From: an uncultured Eggerthellaceae bacterium | Lineage (GTDB): Bacteria; Actinomycetota; Coriobacteriia; Coriobacteriales; Eggerthellaceae | Direction: 5' to 3' | DNA length: 5,762 nt | Assembly: GCA_934645125.1 (NCBI GenBank) | Contig: CAKUDT010000102.1 | Span: 1-5,762, forward strand | Shown here: positions 1 through 5,325 of the stretch, one piece after another | Numbering within the stretch: position 1 is the stretch's first letter | Layout: every line of letters starts with the position of its first letter | Made by a program: the position numbers and the translations under genes | Notes under the pieces: model-generated | Told to the model about the DNA's origin: nothing | Databases searched by the model: none | The model's input: only the letters and a program-made list of their open reading frames with translations

Positions 1-905
1 CCGGTGCTGCTCAGATGGACGGTGCTATCCTGGTTATCGCTGCTACCGACGGCCCCATGGCTCAGACTCGTGAGCACATCCTGTTGGCCCGCCAGGTTGG
101 CGTTCCTTACATCGTTGTCTTCCTGAACAAGTGCGACATGGTTGACGACGAAGAGCTCATCGAGCTCGTTGAGATGGAAGTTCGTGAGCTTCTGGACTCC
201 TACGAGTTCCCGGGAGACGACACCCCCATCATCCGCGGTTCTGCTCTGAAGGCTCTGGAAGGCGATCCAGTTTGGCAGGAGAAGATTTGGGAGCTCATGG
301 ATGCAGTTGATACCTACATCCCCACTCCCGAGCGCGACGTTGACAAGCCCTTCTTGATGGCTGTTGAAGACACCATGACCATCACCGGTCGTGGCACCGT
401 TGCTACCGGTCGTGTTGAGCGCGGCGTTCTGCACATGAACGATCCTCTGGAAATCGTTGGTATCAAGGACACCACCACCACGGTTTGCACCGGCATCGAA
501 ATGTTCCGCAAGCTGCTCGACGAAGCTGAGGCTGGCGACAACATCGGTTGCTTGCTCCGCGGCATCAAGCGTGAGGACATCGTTCGTGGCCAGGTTCTCT
601 GCAAGCCCGGTACCGTTACTCCTCACACCAAGTTCGAGGGTCAGGTTTACATTCTGACCAAGGAAGAGGGCGGCCGTCACACCTCCTTCGTTTCCGGCTA
701 TCGTCCTCAGTTCTACTTCCGCACCACCGACGTGACTGGCGTTGTGGAGCTGCCTGAGGGTGTCGAAATGGTTATGCCTGGCGACAACGTTTCCATCATT
801 GGCGAGCTGATTCACCCCATCGCTATGGAAGAGGGCCTGAAGTTTGCTATCCGCGAAGGTGGCCGCACCGTTGGTTCTGGTAAGGTTACCAAGATTATCG
901 AGTAG
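1..905 (+). CDS. tuf: Elongation factor Tu (EF-Tu), 5'-truncated by the window edge
   Basis: GTPase that delivers aminoacyl-tRNA to the ribosomal A site in the cytoplasm. The reading frame is open from the window start (first full codon at base 3, reading GAAQMDGAIL), giving 300 residues. By homology with E. coli EF-Tu, about the first 93 residues are missing, including the P-loop, switch I and DCPGH motif. Visible parts are the end of the G domain with the guanine-specificity motif NKCD (at E. coli position 135) and SALKAL (G5), then domain 2 (GRGTVATGRVERG) and domain 3 (GGRHTSF, YRPQFYFRTTDVTG), ending in the usual GRTVGSGKVTKIIE. No internal damage is seen, and the C-terminus is full length. 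The ATG at base 15 is an internal methionine, not the start. Codons are strongly restricted (GTT, GCT, CGT, AAG), as expected for a very highly expressed gene. rpmG follows after 108 bases. Identification is essentially certain. Confidence 0.98.
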   Translation, partial: GAAQMDGAILVIAATDGPMAQTREHILLARQVGVPYIVVFLNKCDMVDDEELIELVEMEVRELLDSYEFPGDDTPIIRGSALKALEGDPVWQEKIWELMDAVDTYIPTPERDVDKPFLMAVEDTMTITGRGTVATGRVERGVLHMNDPLEIVGIKDTTTTVCTGIEMFRKLLDEAEAGDNIGCLLRGIKREDIVRGQVLCKPGTVTPHTKFEGQVYILTKEEGGRHTSFVSGYRPQFYFRTTDVTGVVELPEGVEMVMPGDNVSIIGELIHPIAMEEGLKFAIREGGRTVGSGKVTKIIE

Positions 906-921
906 TTCGCTACTTATTGCA

Positions 922-960
922 TAAGACGAAGGGGTTCGTCTTAGATGAACCCCTTCTCTT
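922..960 (+). terminator. Overlapping alternative hairpins after tuf; weak intrinsic terminator or attenuator
   Basis: Two perfect 9-bp stems share bases and cannot form together. The first is TAAGACGAA (922-930) with TTCGTCTTA (935-943) around a GGGG loop. The second is AAGGGGTTC (929-937) with GAACCCCTT (947-955) around a 9-base loop, followed by the pyrimidine-rich CTCTT. The second looks like a terminator stem but has only a weak U tract, so partial read-through into rpmG, the tRNA and secE is likely. The first could act as a competing anti-terminator or as a processing site. The stems are seen directly; their roles are inferred. Confidence 0.6.
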
Positions 961-1013
961 GAAATTCATGTGCAGCTTCGCAAGCACAGCCCGTATCGGT
1001 AAAAGGAGAATTC

Positions 1014-1163
1014 ATGCGTACTTTGGTCACTATGGCCTGCACTGAGTGCAAGCGCCGCAATTACACGACCAAAAAGAACAAGCAGAACAACCCTGACCGT
1101 ATCGAGTTGAAGAAGTACTGCAAGTGGTGTGGACATCACACCCTGCATCGTGAAACTCGATAA
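1014..1163 (+). CDS. rpmG: 50S ribosomal protein L33, zinc-binding (four-cysteine) type
   Basis: A 49-residue protein beginning MRTLVTMACTECKRRNY and ending HHTLHRETR. It is a small component of the large ribosomal subunit near the E site. Length and sequence match L33. Two CxxC pairs, C9/C12 and C36/C39, form the zinc ribbon of the metal-binding form; the zinc-independent paralogue lacks these cysteines. A strong ribosome binding site (AAGGAG, 1003-1008) lies five bases before the ATG, which fixes the start. Just upstream, TGTGC (969-973) and GCACA (984-988) can form a short hairpin of unknown meaning. The gene lies between tuf and tRNA-Trp, a common position for rpmG next to secE-nusG. Zinc-form L33 is often zinc-regulated in organisms with two copies, but I see no Zur-like operator here. 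Identification is certain. Confidence 0.97.
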   Translation: MRTLVTMACTECKRRNYTTKKNKQNNPDRIELKKYCKWCGHHTLHRETR

Positions 1164-1185
1164 GTAGTCAAGGAAACAGGAATAC

Positions 1186-1261
1186 AGGCCAGTAGTTCAA
1201 TTGGTAGAGCAGCGGTCTCCAAAACCGCAAGTTGTGGGTTCGAGTCCTACCTGGCCTGCCA
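1186..1261 (+). tRNA. trnW: tRNA-Trp, anticodon CCA
   Basis: A complete 76-base cloverleaf. The acceptor stem is AGGCCAG (1186-1192) with CTGGCCT (1251-1257), followed by discriminator G and an encoded CCA (1259-1261). The D stem is GTTC/GAGC (1195-1198, 1207-1210) with a T-G pair. The anticodon stem is GCGGT/ACCGC (1212-1216, 1224-1228) with loop CTCCAAA, anticodon CCA at 1219-1221, reading UGG. The T arm is GTGGG-TTCGAGT-CCTAC with one G-T pair. G at the discriminator position is normal for bacterial tRNA-Trp. It starts 22 bases after the rpmG stop codon with no obvious promoter of its own, so it is probably cut from a transcript shared with rpmG. Confidence 0.97.
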
Positions 1262-1273
1262 GCTTGTTTGTTA

Positions 1274-1298
1274 GAGCAGCCTTAGGGGCTGCTTCTTT
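1274..1298 (+). terminator. Hairpin after tRNA-Trp, possible weak intrinsic terminator
   Basis: AGCAGCC (1275-1281) pairs perfectly with GGCTGCT (1287-1293) around a five-base loop, with one further G-T pair outside, followed by TTCTTT. It lies 13 bases after the tRNA 3' end and 46 bases before secE. The U tract is interrupted, so it may terminate only part of the transcripts or protect the 3' end during tRNA processing. The AT-rich bases 1311-1322 (TATTAA, TAAAAT) could hold a -10 element for secE, but I find no convincing -35. Confidence 0.5.
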
Positions 1299-1339
1299 GG
1301 CGTTAAGTAGTATTAATAAAATCGGTCGTAAGGATAAAA

Positions 1340-1759
1340 ATGGCTCAGAAATCAAAGACTCAGCGAGCAAAAGCATCTGCTGCCCGTGCAGCCCGTAAGC
1401 AAGCTCGCGAGTTAGAGTCTCAAAAAGAGCAGGAAGCACAATCTGTTGCTGACGACTCTTCCAAGAAGACCAAGACTAGTTTGTTTAAGAAGAGCGAAGA
1501 GTCTAAGCCGGCTCAAGCTGCTTCTGGTGCTGAGAAAAAGCAGAAGAAAGAAGAAAAGAAGCCCAAGAAAGAACGCTTTGTTTTTCTGAAAGAGGTTCGT
1601 TCGGAAATGAAGCGCGTAACGTGGCCCACCAAGCAAGAAGTGCTCCGTTGGAGCGTTGTGGTGGTTGCTGCTCTGCTGTTCTTCGGCGTTTACGTTGCAC
1701 TGCTTGACAATGCAATCGTAACTCCTCTTCTTGTTCTTGTCTCGAGCTTGGGAGCGTAG
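1340..1759 (+). CDS. secE: Preprotein translocase subunit SecE
   Basis: Membrane subunit of the SecYEG channel that clamps SecY during protein export. The 139-residue product has a highly charged N-terminal part (residues 1 to about 78, rich in Lys, Glu and Ala, likely disordered or helical). The conserved SecE core follows: FLKEVRSEMKRVTWPTKQEV (80-101), with the diagnostic VTWP at 93-96, then one membrane helix (about 104-122) and a short tail after DNAIVTP. A single transmembrane segment is the usual form outside enterobacteria; the minimal protein is about 60-75 residues, so this one is roughly twice as long. The start is the only ATG well placed after a ribosome binding site (TAAGGAT, 1329-1335). 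nusG begins seven bases after the stop codon, the classic secE-nusG pair. Identity is secure from the core and context; the role of the extension is unknown. Confidence 0.95.
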   Translation: MAQKSKTQRAKASAARAARKQARELESQKEQEAQSVADDSSKKTKTSLFKKSEESKPAQAASGAEKKQKKEEKKPKKERFVFLKEVRSEMKRVTWPTKQEVLRWSVVVVAALLFFGVYVALLDNAIVTPLLVLVSSLGA

Positions 1760-1766
1760 GTAGAAT

Positions 1767-2297
1767 ATGTCCAAAAAATGGTATGTGCTTCACACCTATT
1801 CTGGATACGAGAACAAGGTCAAAGCTGCCCTTGAAACGCGTATTGAGACCATGGGTTTGGAGAACAACATCTTTGGTATTGAAATCCCAACTCAGGTTGT
1901 TGCTGAAATCAAAGATGGCGGCAAGCGCGTAGAAAGCGAAAAGAAAGTTTTCCCGGGCTACGTTCTTGTTCGTATGGAGCTTGACGATCGCAGTTGGGCT
2001 GCGGTTCGCAGCACTCCCGGCGTAACGGGTTTTGTTGGTAGCCAGGGCAATCCTGCCCCCCTCACGCGTGAGGAATACAACAAGATCATGAAGCGCACCA
2101 GCAAAGAGACCCCCAGGAAAGTTTCCACGAATCTGGAAGCCGGTATGGTTGTCAAGGTTTCTTCTGGTCCTTTGGCAGACTTCGATGGCGTTATTTCCGA
2201 AGTTCAGCCCGAGGCCGGTAAAGTCAAAGTCCTTGTTTCCATCTTTGGACGTGAAACCCCCGTTGAACTTGCTTTTGATCAGGTTTCAAAGATTTAA
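1767..2297 (+). CDS. nusG: Transcription termination/antitermination factor NusG
   Basis: Binds RNA polymerase through its NGN domain and modulates pausing, Rho-dependent termination and transcription-translation coupling. The 176-residue protein has the NGN domain at about 3-110 (KKWYVLHTYSGYENKVK at the start, KKVFPGY at 59-65, VTGFVG at 86-91). After a linker comes the KOW domain at about 122-176, with GPLADFDG (134-141) and IFGRETPVEL (159-168). The length matches the ordinary bacterial form and lacks the long N-terminal extension of many actinobacterial NusG proteins. The ATG seven bases after the secE stop is preceded by only weak purine-rich signals (GGAG at 1751-1754, TAGGTAG at 1757-1763). 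Translation may therefore be partly coupled to secE. A 115-base leader separates it from rplK. All hallmark motifs are intact. Confidence 0.97.
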   Translation: MSKKWYVLHTYSGYENKVKAALETRIETMGLENNIFGIEIPTQVVAEIKDGGKRVESEKKVFPGYVLVRMELDDRSWAAVRSTPGVTGFVGSQGNPAPLTREEYNKIMKRTSKETPRKVSTNLEAGMVVKVSSGPLADFDGVISEVQPEAGKVKVLVSIFGRETPVELAFDQVSKI

Positions 2298-2412
2298 GAC
2301 GATAACACGTGCATCGTTTTGCGCCCGAGTGGACCGGGGCTTCTCGCAAAGGATGTTTAGTTGATAGAACGTGTTAGTAACATTTTGCAGCGTAACTGAA
2401 AGGTAGTTCGCA
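2298..2412 (+). promoter_or_regulatory. Structured nusG-rplK intergenic leader, candidate L1 autoregulatory site
   Basis: This 115-base spacer can form several stems. TAACACGT (2303-2310) is the exact reverse complement of ACGTGTTA (2369-2376). GCAAA-gg-ATGTT (2346-2357) pairs with AACAT-TTTGC (2379-2388), giving 10 bp with a two-base GG bulge. CCCG/CGGG (2324-2327, 2335-2338) is a small GC hairpin. The first two pairings cross, so they either exclude each other or make a pseudoknot. In E. coli, L1 represses the rplK-rplA mRNA by binding its leader, so this is the natural place for such a site. I could not match the fold to the known L1 target. The rplK ribosome binding site GAAAGG (2398-2403) lies just outside the 3' stem. 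Confidence 0.45.
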
Positions 2413-2901
2413 ATGGCTGAAAAGAAAGTCACTGGATTTGTAAAGTTGCAAATCCCTGCCGGCAAGGCAAATCCTGCGCCTCCGGTTGGCCCCGCGTTGG
2501 GCTCTAAGGGTGTTAACATCATGCAGTTCTGCCAGGCATTCAATGCTCAGACTGCTGACAAGGGCGACACCATCGTTCCTGTTGAGATCACCGTCTACGA
2601 GGACAAGTCTTTCACCTTTATCTGCAAGACTGCTCCCGCTGCCGTTTTGATCAAGCAGGCTTTGGGCATTAAGTCTGGTTCCGGTATTCCCCAGCTGCAG
2701 GCTGTTGGTACTCTGACCGAAGAGCAGCTGCGCACCATCGCTGAGACCAAGATGCCCGACCTCAACGCCAATACGGTTGAGGCTGCAATGGAAATCATTG
2801 CAGGTACCGCTCGCTCCATGGGCGTTCGTATTGAAGGTCGCGAGATGAAGAAGAAGTACGTGCCTTCCAAGAAGGTTGCTGCTATGCTCGCTGGCAAGTA
2901 A
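2413..2901 (+). CDS. rplK: 50S ribosomal protein L11 with a C-terminal extension
   Basis: L11 sits at the GTPase-associated centre of the large subunit, where it binds 23S rRNA and helps factor action and the stringent response. The N-terminal domain carries the proline-rich thiopeptide-site motif PAPPVGPALGSKGVNIM (21-37) and FCQAFNAQT (39-47). The C-terminal RNA-binding domain spans about 73-142, with GSGIPQ (89-94) and IAGTARSMGV (129-138). The usual protein ends near residue 141-142 (here RIEG); this one continues with about 20 residues, REMKKKYVPSKKVAAMLAGK, to a total of 162. Codon use in the tail is the same as in the body, so a recent frameshift read-through is unlikely. The start ATG follows GAAAGG at nine bases spacing. 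rplA starts 66 bases downstream, presumably in the same transcript. Confidence 0.96.
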   Translation: MAEKKVTGFVKLQIPAGKANPAPPVGPALGSKGVNIMQFCQAFNAQTADKGDTIVPVEITVYEDKSFTFICKTAPAAVLIKQALGIKSGSGIPQLQAVGTLTEEQLRTIAETKMPDLNANTVEAAMEIIAGTARSMGVRIEGREMKKKYVPSKKVAAMLAGK

Positions 2902-2967
2902 TTTTACTTGCTTCTTATGTAAGTGGAAGGGTTAGCCACACCCGCCATTACCACGAAAGGAATTGAA

Positions 2968-3678
2968 ATGGCAAAGAAATCCAAGAACATGCGCGCTGCG
3001 CTTGCCAAGATGCCCGAAGCTCCTATTGCTCCGCTGGCTGCTGCAACTTTGCTGAAGGAAGTTGCTACCGCCAAGTTTGACGAGACTGTTGTTGCGGACT
3101 TCCGTCTGGGCGTTGATACCCGTAAAGCTGACCAGCAGCTGCGTGGTATGATCAGCCTTCCCAATGGCTCTGGTAAGACCGTTCGCGTTGCTGTTTTCGC
3201 TGAAGGCGAACTCGCTCGTGCTGCCGAGGCTGCTGGCGCTGACATCGTTGGTTCCGACGATTTGGTTGCTGACATCCAGGCTGGCAACATCAACTTTGAT
3301 GCTGCTGTTGCTACTCCCGAAATGATGGCCAAGGTTGGGCGTTTGGGTAAGATCTTGGGCCCCCGCGGCTTGATGCCCAACCCCAAGCTGGGTACCGTCA
3401 CCAAGGACGTTGCTAAGGCTATCAGCGAACTCAAGGGTGGCAAGGTTGAGTATCGTGCAGACCGTTTCGGTATTGCTCACGTAATCATTGGTAAGGTCAG
3501 CTTCACCGCTGAGCAGCTTGCCGAGAACTACGGCGCAATCTACGACGAAATCCTGCGCATGAAGCCTGCTGCTGCAAAGGGTAAGTACGTTAAGTCCATC
3601 ACTATTTCGTCCACGATGGGCCCCGGCATTGACGTTGACCCTGCCGTTACGCGCAACTACACTGTTGCTGCTGAATAA
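2968..3678 (+). CDS. rplA: 50S ribosomal protein L1
   Basis: Forms the mobile L1 stalk that guides deacylated tRNA out of the E site; in many bacteria it also represses its own operon by binding the rplK leader. The 236-residue product fits the family (about 230). Visible motifs are AKFDETV (35-41) in the RNA-binding domain I, VDTRKADQQLRG (49-60), the L1 signature around KVGRLGKILGPRGLMPNPK (122-140) and the second RNA-binding element SSTMGPG (214-220). I chose the ATG at 2968 because a good ribosome binding site (AAAGG, 2956-2960) lies seven bases before it and MAKKSKN is a typical L1 start. A longer frame from GTG 2923 would add 15 unrelated residues. The N-terminal stretch KMPEAPIAPLAA is more Pro/Ala-rich than usual. 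Codon use is that of a highly expressed gene, and an intrinsic terminator follows. Confidence 0.97.
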   Translation: MAKKSKNMRAALAKMPEAPIAPLAAATLLKEVATAKFDETVVADFRLGVDTRKADQQLRGMISLPNGSGKTVRVAVFAEGELARAAEAAGADIVGSDDLVADIQAGNINFDAAVATPEMMAKVGRLGKILGPRGLMPNPKLGTVTKDVAKAISELKGGKVEYRADRFGIAHVIIGKVSFTAEQLAENYGAIYDEILRMKPAAAKGKYVKSITISSTMGPGIDVDPAVTRNYTVAAE

Positions 3679-3698
3679 CGTTCTATCACATATTTTGG

Positions 3699-3731
3699 AA
3701 AAGACCTGCTTCGGCGGGTCTTTTCTTTTTT
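3699..3731 (+). terminator. Strong intrinsic terminator ending the rplK-rplA unit
   Basis: AAAAGACCTGC (3699-3709) pairs along all 11 positions (one T-G) with GCGGGTCTTTT (3714-3724) around a stabilising TTCG tetraloop. The T-rich tail CTTTTTT runs to 3731. It starts 21 bases after the rplA stop. This is a textbook Rho-independent terminator and marks the end of the tuf-to-rplA block. Confidence 0.95.
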
Positions 3732-3862
3732 CGGGAGTGGGGAAGGGGTGTCGGTTGTTTGTTGCTGGATTTGTTTCGCAGCGTCTTAGTGCCTCGGCTC
3801 GTGCGGTGTCAATTGCTCGTATTCGACAAAATGCAGAGCTGGATATTAAATTTCGATAATAG
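3732..3862 (+). other. Gene-free spacer upstream of the metY-like gene
   Basis: No convincing reading frame, RNA gene or long repeat is seen here. The forward frame that crosses it begins inside rplA and has no ribosome binding site. The first part is G/T-rich; the last 20 bases become AT-rich and hold the candidate promoter for the next gene. A small unannotated RNA cannot be excluded by reading alone. Confidence 0.5.
3823..3860 (+). promoter_or_regulatory. Candidate promoter region for the metY-like gene
   Basis: Two sigma-70-type readings are possible. GATAAT (3855-3860) matches TATAAT at five of six bases but has only a poor -35 (TGCAGA, 3832-3837). TCGACA (3823-3828) with TTAAAT (3846-3851) has the ideal 17-base gap and reasonable hexamers. 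Either would give a transcript leader of about 90-100 bases. Because a strong terminator lies upstream, this gene needs its own promoter, which supports the idea. Confidence 0.4.
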
Positions 3863-3957
3863 CAACACCCTAGGCAAACGAAGAATGTTGGAGTAAAGTA
3901 CCTTTCGCACATTAAGCCTAGCCACTAGCTGGGCATTACTTTGAAAGGAAATTCATC
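3863..3957 (+). promoter_or_regulatory. Leader of the metY-like gene with alternative pairings that could mask its ribosome binding site
   Basis: CCTTTC (3901-3906) is exactly complementary to the ribosome binding site GAAAGG (3943-3948) and would hide it. Nested inside is the hairpin GCCTAGC (3916-3922) with GCTGGGC (3928-3934). In a competing fold, CTAGGC (3870-3875) pairs with GCCTAG (3916-3921), and CAACA (3863-3867) pairs with TGTTG (3886-3890), making an H-type pseudoknot. A three-codon frame ATG-TTG-GAG-TAA (3885-3896) lies inside. I do not recognise a known SAM riboswitch consensus. These helices are short and some could arise by chance. Confidence 0.35.
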
Positions 3958-5241
3958 ATGTCTCAGTATAAGTTTGAAACGCTTCAGCTCCACGTTGGCC
4001 AAGAGCAAGCCGACCCCGCAACCGATTCGCGCGCAGTGCCCATCTATCAAACCACTTCGTATGTGTTCCATGACTCTCAGCATGCTGCCGATCGCTTTAG
4101 CTTGGCTGATTCGGGTAACATTTACGGCCGCTTGACGAACTCCACCCAAGGCGTGTTTGAAGAGCGCATTGCGGCACTTGAGGGCGGTACTGCGGCGCTT
4201 GCTGTTGCATCTGGTGCTGCTGCTATCACGTACGCCATTCAGGCACTTGCAAAGGCGGGCGATCATGTGGTGGCGCAAAAGACCATCTACGGTGGCACGT
4301 ACAACCTGCTTGCGCACACGCTGCGCTCTTTCGGTGTGGAAACCACGTTTGTCGATGCTCACAACTTGGACGAAATCGAGGCAGCAATTCGTCCGAATAC
4401 GAAGGTAGTATGGCTGGAGACGCTGGGCAACCCGAATTCCGACATCCCCAACATCGATAAAATTGCCGAGTTGGCGCATGCCCACAATATTCCCGTTGCC
4501 GTTGACAACACGTTCGGCACGCCGTTTTTGATTCGTCCGCTTGAGCATGGCGCAGACATTGTTGTGCATTCCGCAACGAAGTTCATTGGCGGCCATGGCA
4601 CAAGCTTGGGCGGCGTTATTGTTGACGGCGGCTCCTTCGATTGGGCGGCTCAGGCCGACCGCTACCCCGAAATTGCGAAGCCGAACCCCAGCTACCACGG
4701 TGTTTCGTTCGCGCAGGCTGCCGGCCCCGCTGCATTTGTGACGTACATCCGCGCCATCTTGCTGCGTGACCAGGGCGCTTGCATCAGCCCCTTCAACGCC
4801 TTCTTGCTGCTGCAGGGCGTAGAGACGCTTTCTCTTCGTATTGAGCGCCATGTGGAGAACACGAAGAAAGTCGTGGAATTCCTGGCGAACCACCCCAAGG
4901 TTGAGAAAGTCAACCATCCCAGCCTGCCCGAGCACCCCGATCACGAGCTGTATCAGGAATACTTCCCGAATGGCGGTGCCAGCATTTTCACGTTCAATAT
5001 CAAGGGCGGTCGCGAAGAAGCGTGGCGCTTCATTGACAACCTGCAAATTTTCAGCCTGCTGGCAAACGTTGCCGATGTGAAGAGCCTGGTTATTCATCCC
5101 GCCACCACAACGCATGCGCAGCTCACCGATGAAGAGCTGGCGGACCAGAACATCTATCAGAACACGATTCGCTTGAGCATTGGCACCGAGCACATCGATG
5201 ACATTATTGCTGACTTGGAGCGCGGCTTCGCGGCAATTTAA
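3958..5241 (+). CDS. metY: O-acetylhomoserine sulfhydrylase (O-acetylhomoserine aminocarboxypropyltransferase), PLP-dependent
   Basis: Cytoplasmic PLP enzyme of the Cys/Met-metabolism family (fold type I), expected to join O-acetylhomoserine and sulfide to give homocysteine, the direct route to methionine. Key residues are visible: YGR (56-58), which contacts the PLP phosphate of the partner subunit; Y111, the ring-stacking tyrosine; D183 in VAVDNTFGTP; the PLP lysine K208 in HSATKFIGGHGTSLGG; and R405 in TIRLSIGTEH, which binds the substrate carboxylate. At 427 residues it matches MetY (about 420-440) rather than cystathionine gamma-synthase or beta-lyase (about 380-400), which are the main alternatives. 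ATG 3958 follows GAAAGGAA at a normal distance. Codons are richer in GCG, ACG and CGC than in the ribosomal genes, suggesting lower expression. No terminator is seen before map. Family certain, exact substrate likely. Confidence 0.9.
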   Translation: MSQYKFETLQLHVGQEQADPATDSRAVPIYQTTSYVFHDSQHAADRFSLADSGNIYGRLTNSTQGVFEERIAALEGGTAALAVASGAAAITYAIQALAKAGDHVVAQKTIYGGTYNLLAHTLRSFGVETTFVDAHNLDEIEAAIRPNTKVVWLETLGNPNSDIPNIDKIAELAHAHNIPVAVDNTFGTPFLIRPLEHGADIVVHSATKFIGGHGTSLGGVIVDGGSFDWAAQADRYPEIAKPNPSYHGVSFAQAAGPAAFVTYIRAILLRDQGACISPFNAFLLLQGVETLSLRIERHVENTKKVVEFLANHPKVEKVNHPSLPEHPDHELYQEYFPNGGASIFTFNIKGGREEAWRFIDNLQIFSLLANVADVKSLVIHPATTTHAQLTDEELADQNIYQNTIRLSIGTEHIDDIIADLERGFAAI

Positions 5242-5247
5242 CATTCC

Positions 5248-5267
5248 TTTTCTGCACTTTTCTGCAC
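5248..5267 (+). repeat. Perfect tandem 10-bp direct repeat upstream of map
   Basis: TTTTCTGCAC occurs twice in a row (5248-5257 and 5258-5267) with no mismatch. One copy length equals about one DNA helical turn, so a bound protein would meet both copies on the same face. The second copy ends 17 bases before the candidate -10 element of map, so the repeat covers the -35 region. Shortly after is another small repeat, ATGCGG at 5269-5274 and 5277-5282. Confidence 0.75.
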
Positions 5268-5290
5268 GATGCGGCCATGCGGTGTATACT
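5262..5290 (+). promoter_or_regulatory. Candidate promoter for map
   Basis: TATACT (5285-5290) is a good -10 hexamer. At 17 bases spacing the -35 position reads CTGCAC (5262-5267), a poor match that falls inside the second copy of the 10-bp repeat. A weak -35 next to a repeat is typical of activator-dependent promoters, but this is inference. Transcription would start near 5297, leaving a leader of about 30 bases. Confidence 0.45.
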
Positions 5291-5325
5291 TTCCCTGATA
5301 AAAATTAGAGAAAGGCATGCATCGT

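Noticed and set aside
959..987. A promoter before rpmG with -35 TTGAAA at 959-964
   Set aside because: The -35 is good, but no acceptable -10 lies 16-18 bases downstream.
1197..1439. Open frames on both strands crossing the tRNA and the start of secE
   Set aside because: They overlap a complete tRNA-Trp and lack ribosome binding sites or family features.
2839..2901. L11 tail as a frameshift artefact
   Set aside because: Codon choice stays that of a highly expressed gene through to the stop, and rplA follows at a normal distance.
2923..2967. A GTG start giving L1 15 extra residues
   Set aside because: The extra residues are unlike L1, and a good ribosome binding site sits seven bases before ATG 2968, where the conserved MAKK start lies.
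3629..3859. A 76-codon forward frame from inside rplA into the spacer
   Set aside because: It begins within rplA in another phase, crosses the strong terminator, has no ribosome binding site and no recognisable sequence.
2932..3912. A 326-codon open frame on the minus strand, opposite rplA
   Set aside because: It covers a definite ribosomal protein gene and runs through its terminator; the translation has no recognisable family features.
3863..3957. A known SAM riboswitch upstream of metY
   Set aside because: I looked for the SAM-I/IV core and the SAM-II pseudoknot consensus and could not find them, so the leader is reported only as a candidate of unknown class.
3925..5244. A 439-codon open frame on the minus strand, opposite metY
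   Set aside because: It mirrors the metY frame almost exactly and arises from the codon bias (few stops in the opposite phase). It shows no recognisable domain, and the plus strand carries all the PLP-enzyme motifs.
5317..5325. An upstream in-frame ATG for map
   Set aside because: The AGAAAGG site would be only one base away; ATG 5326 has normal spacing and gives the usual MetAP start.
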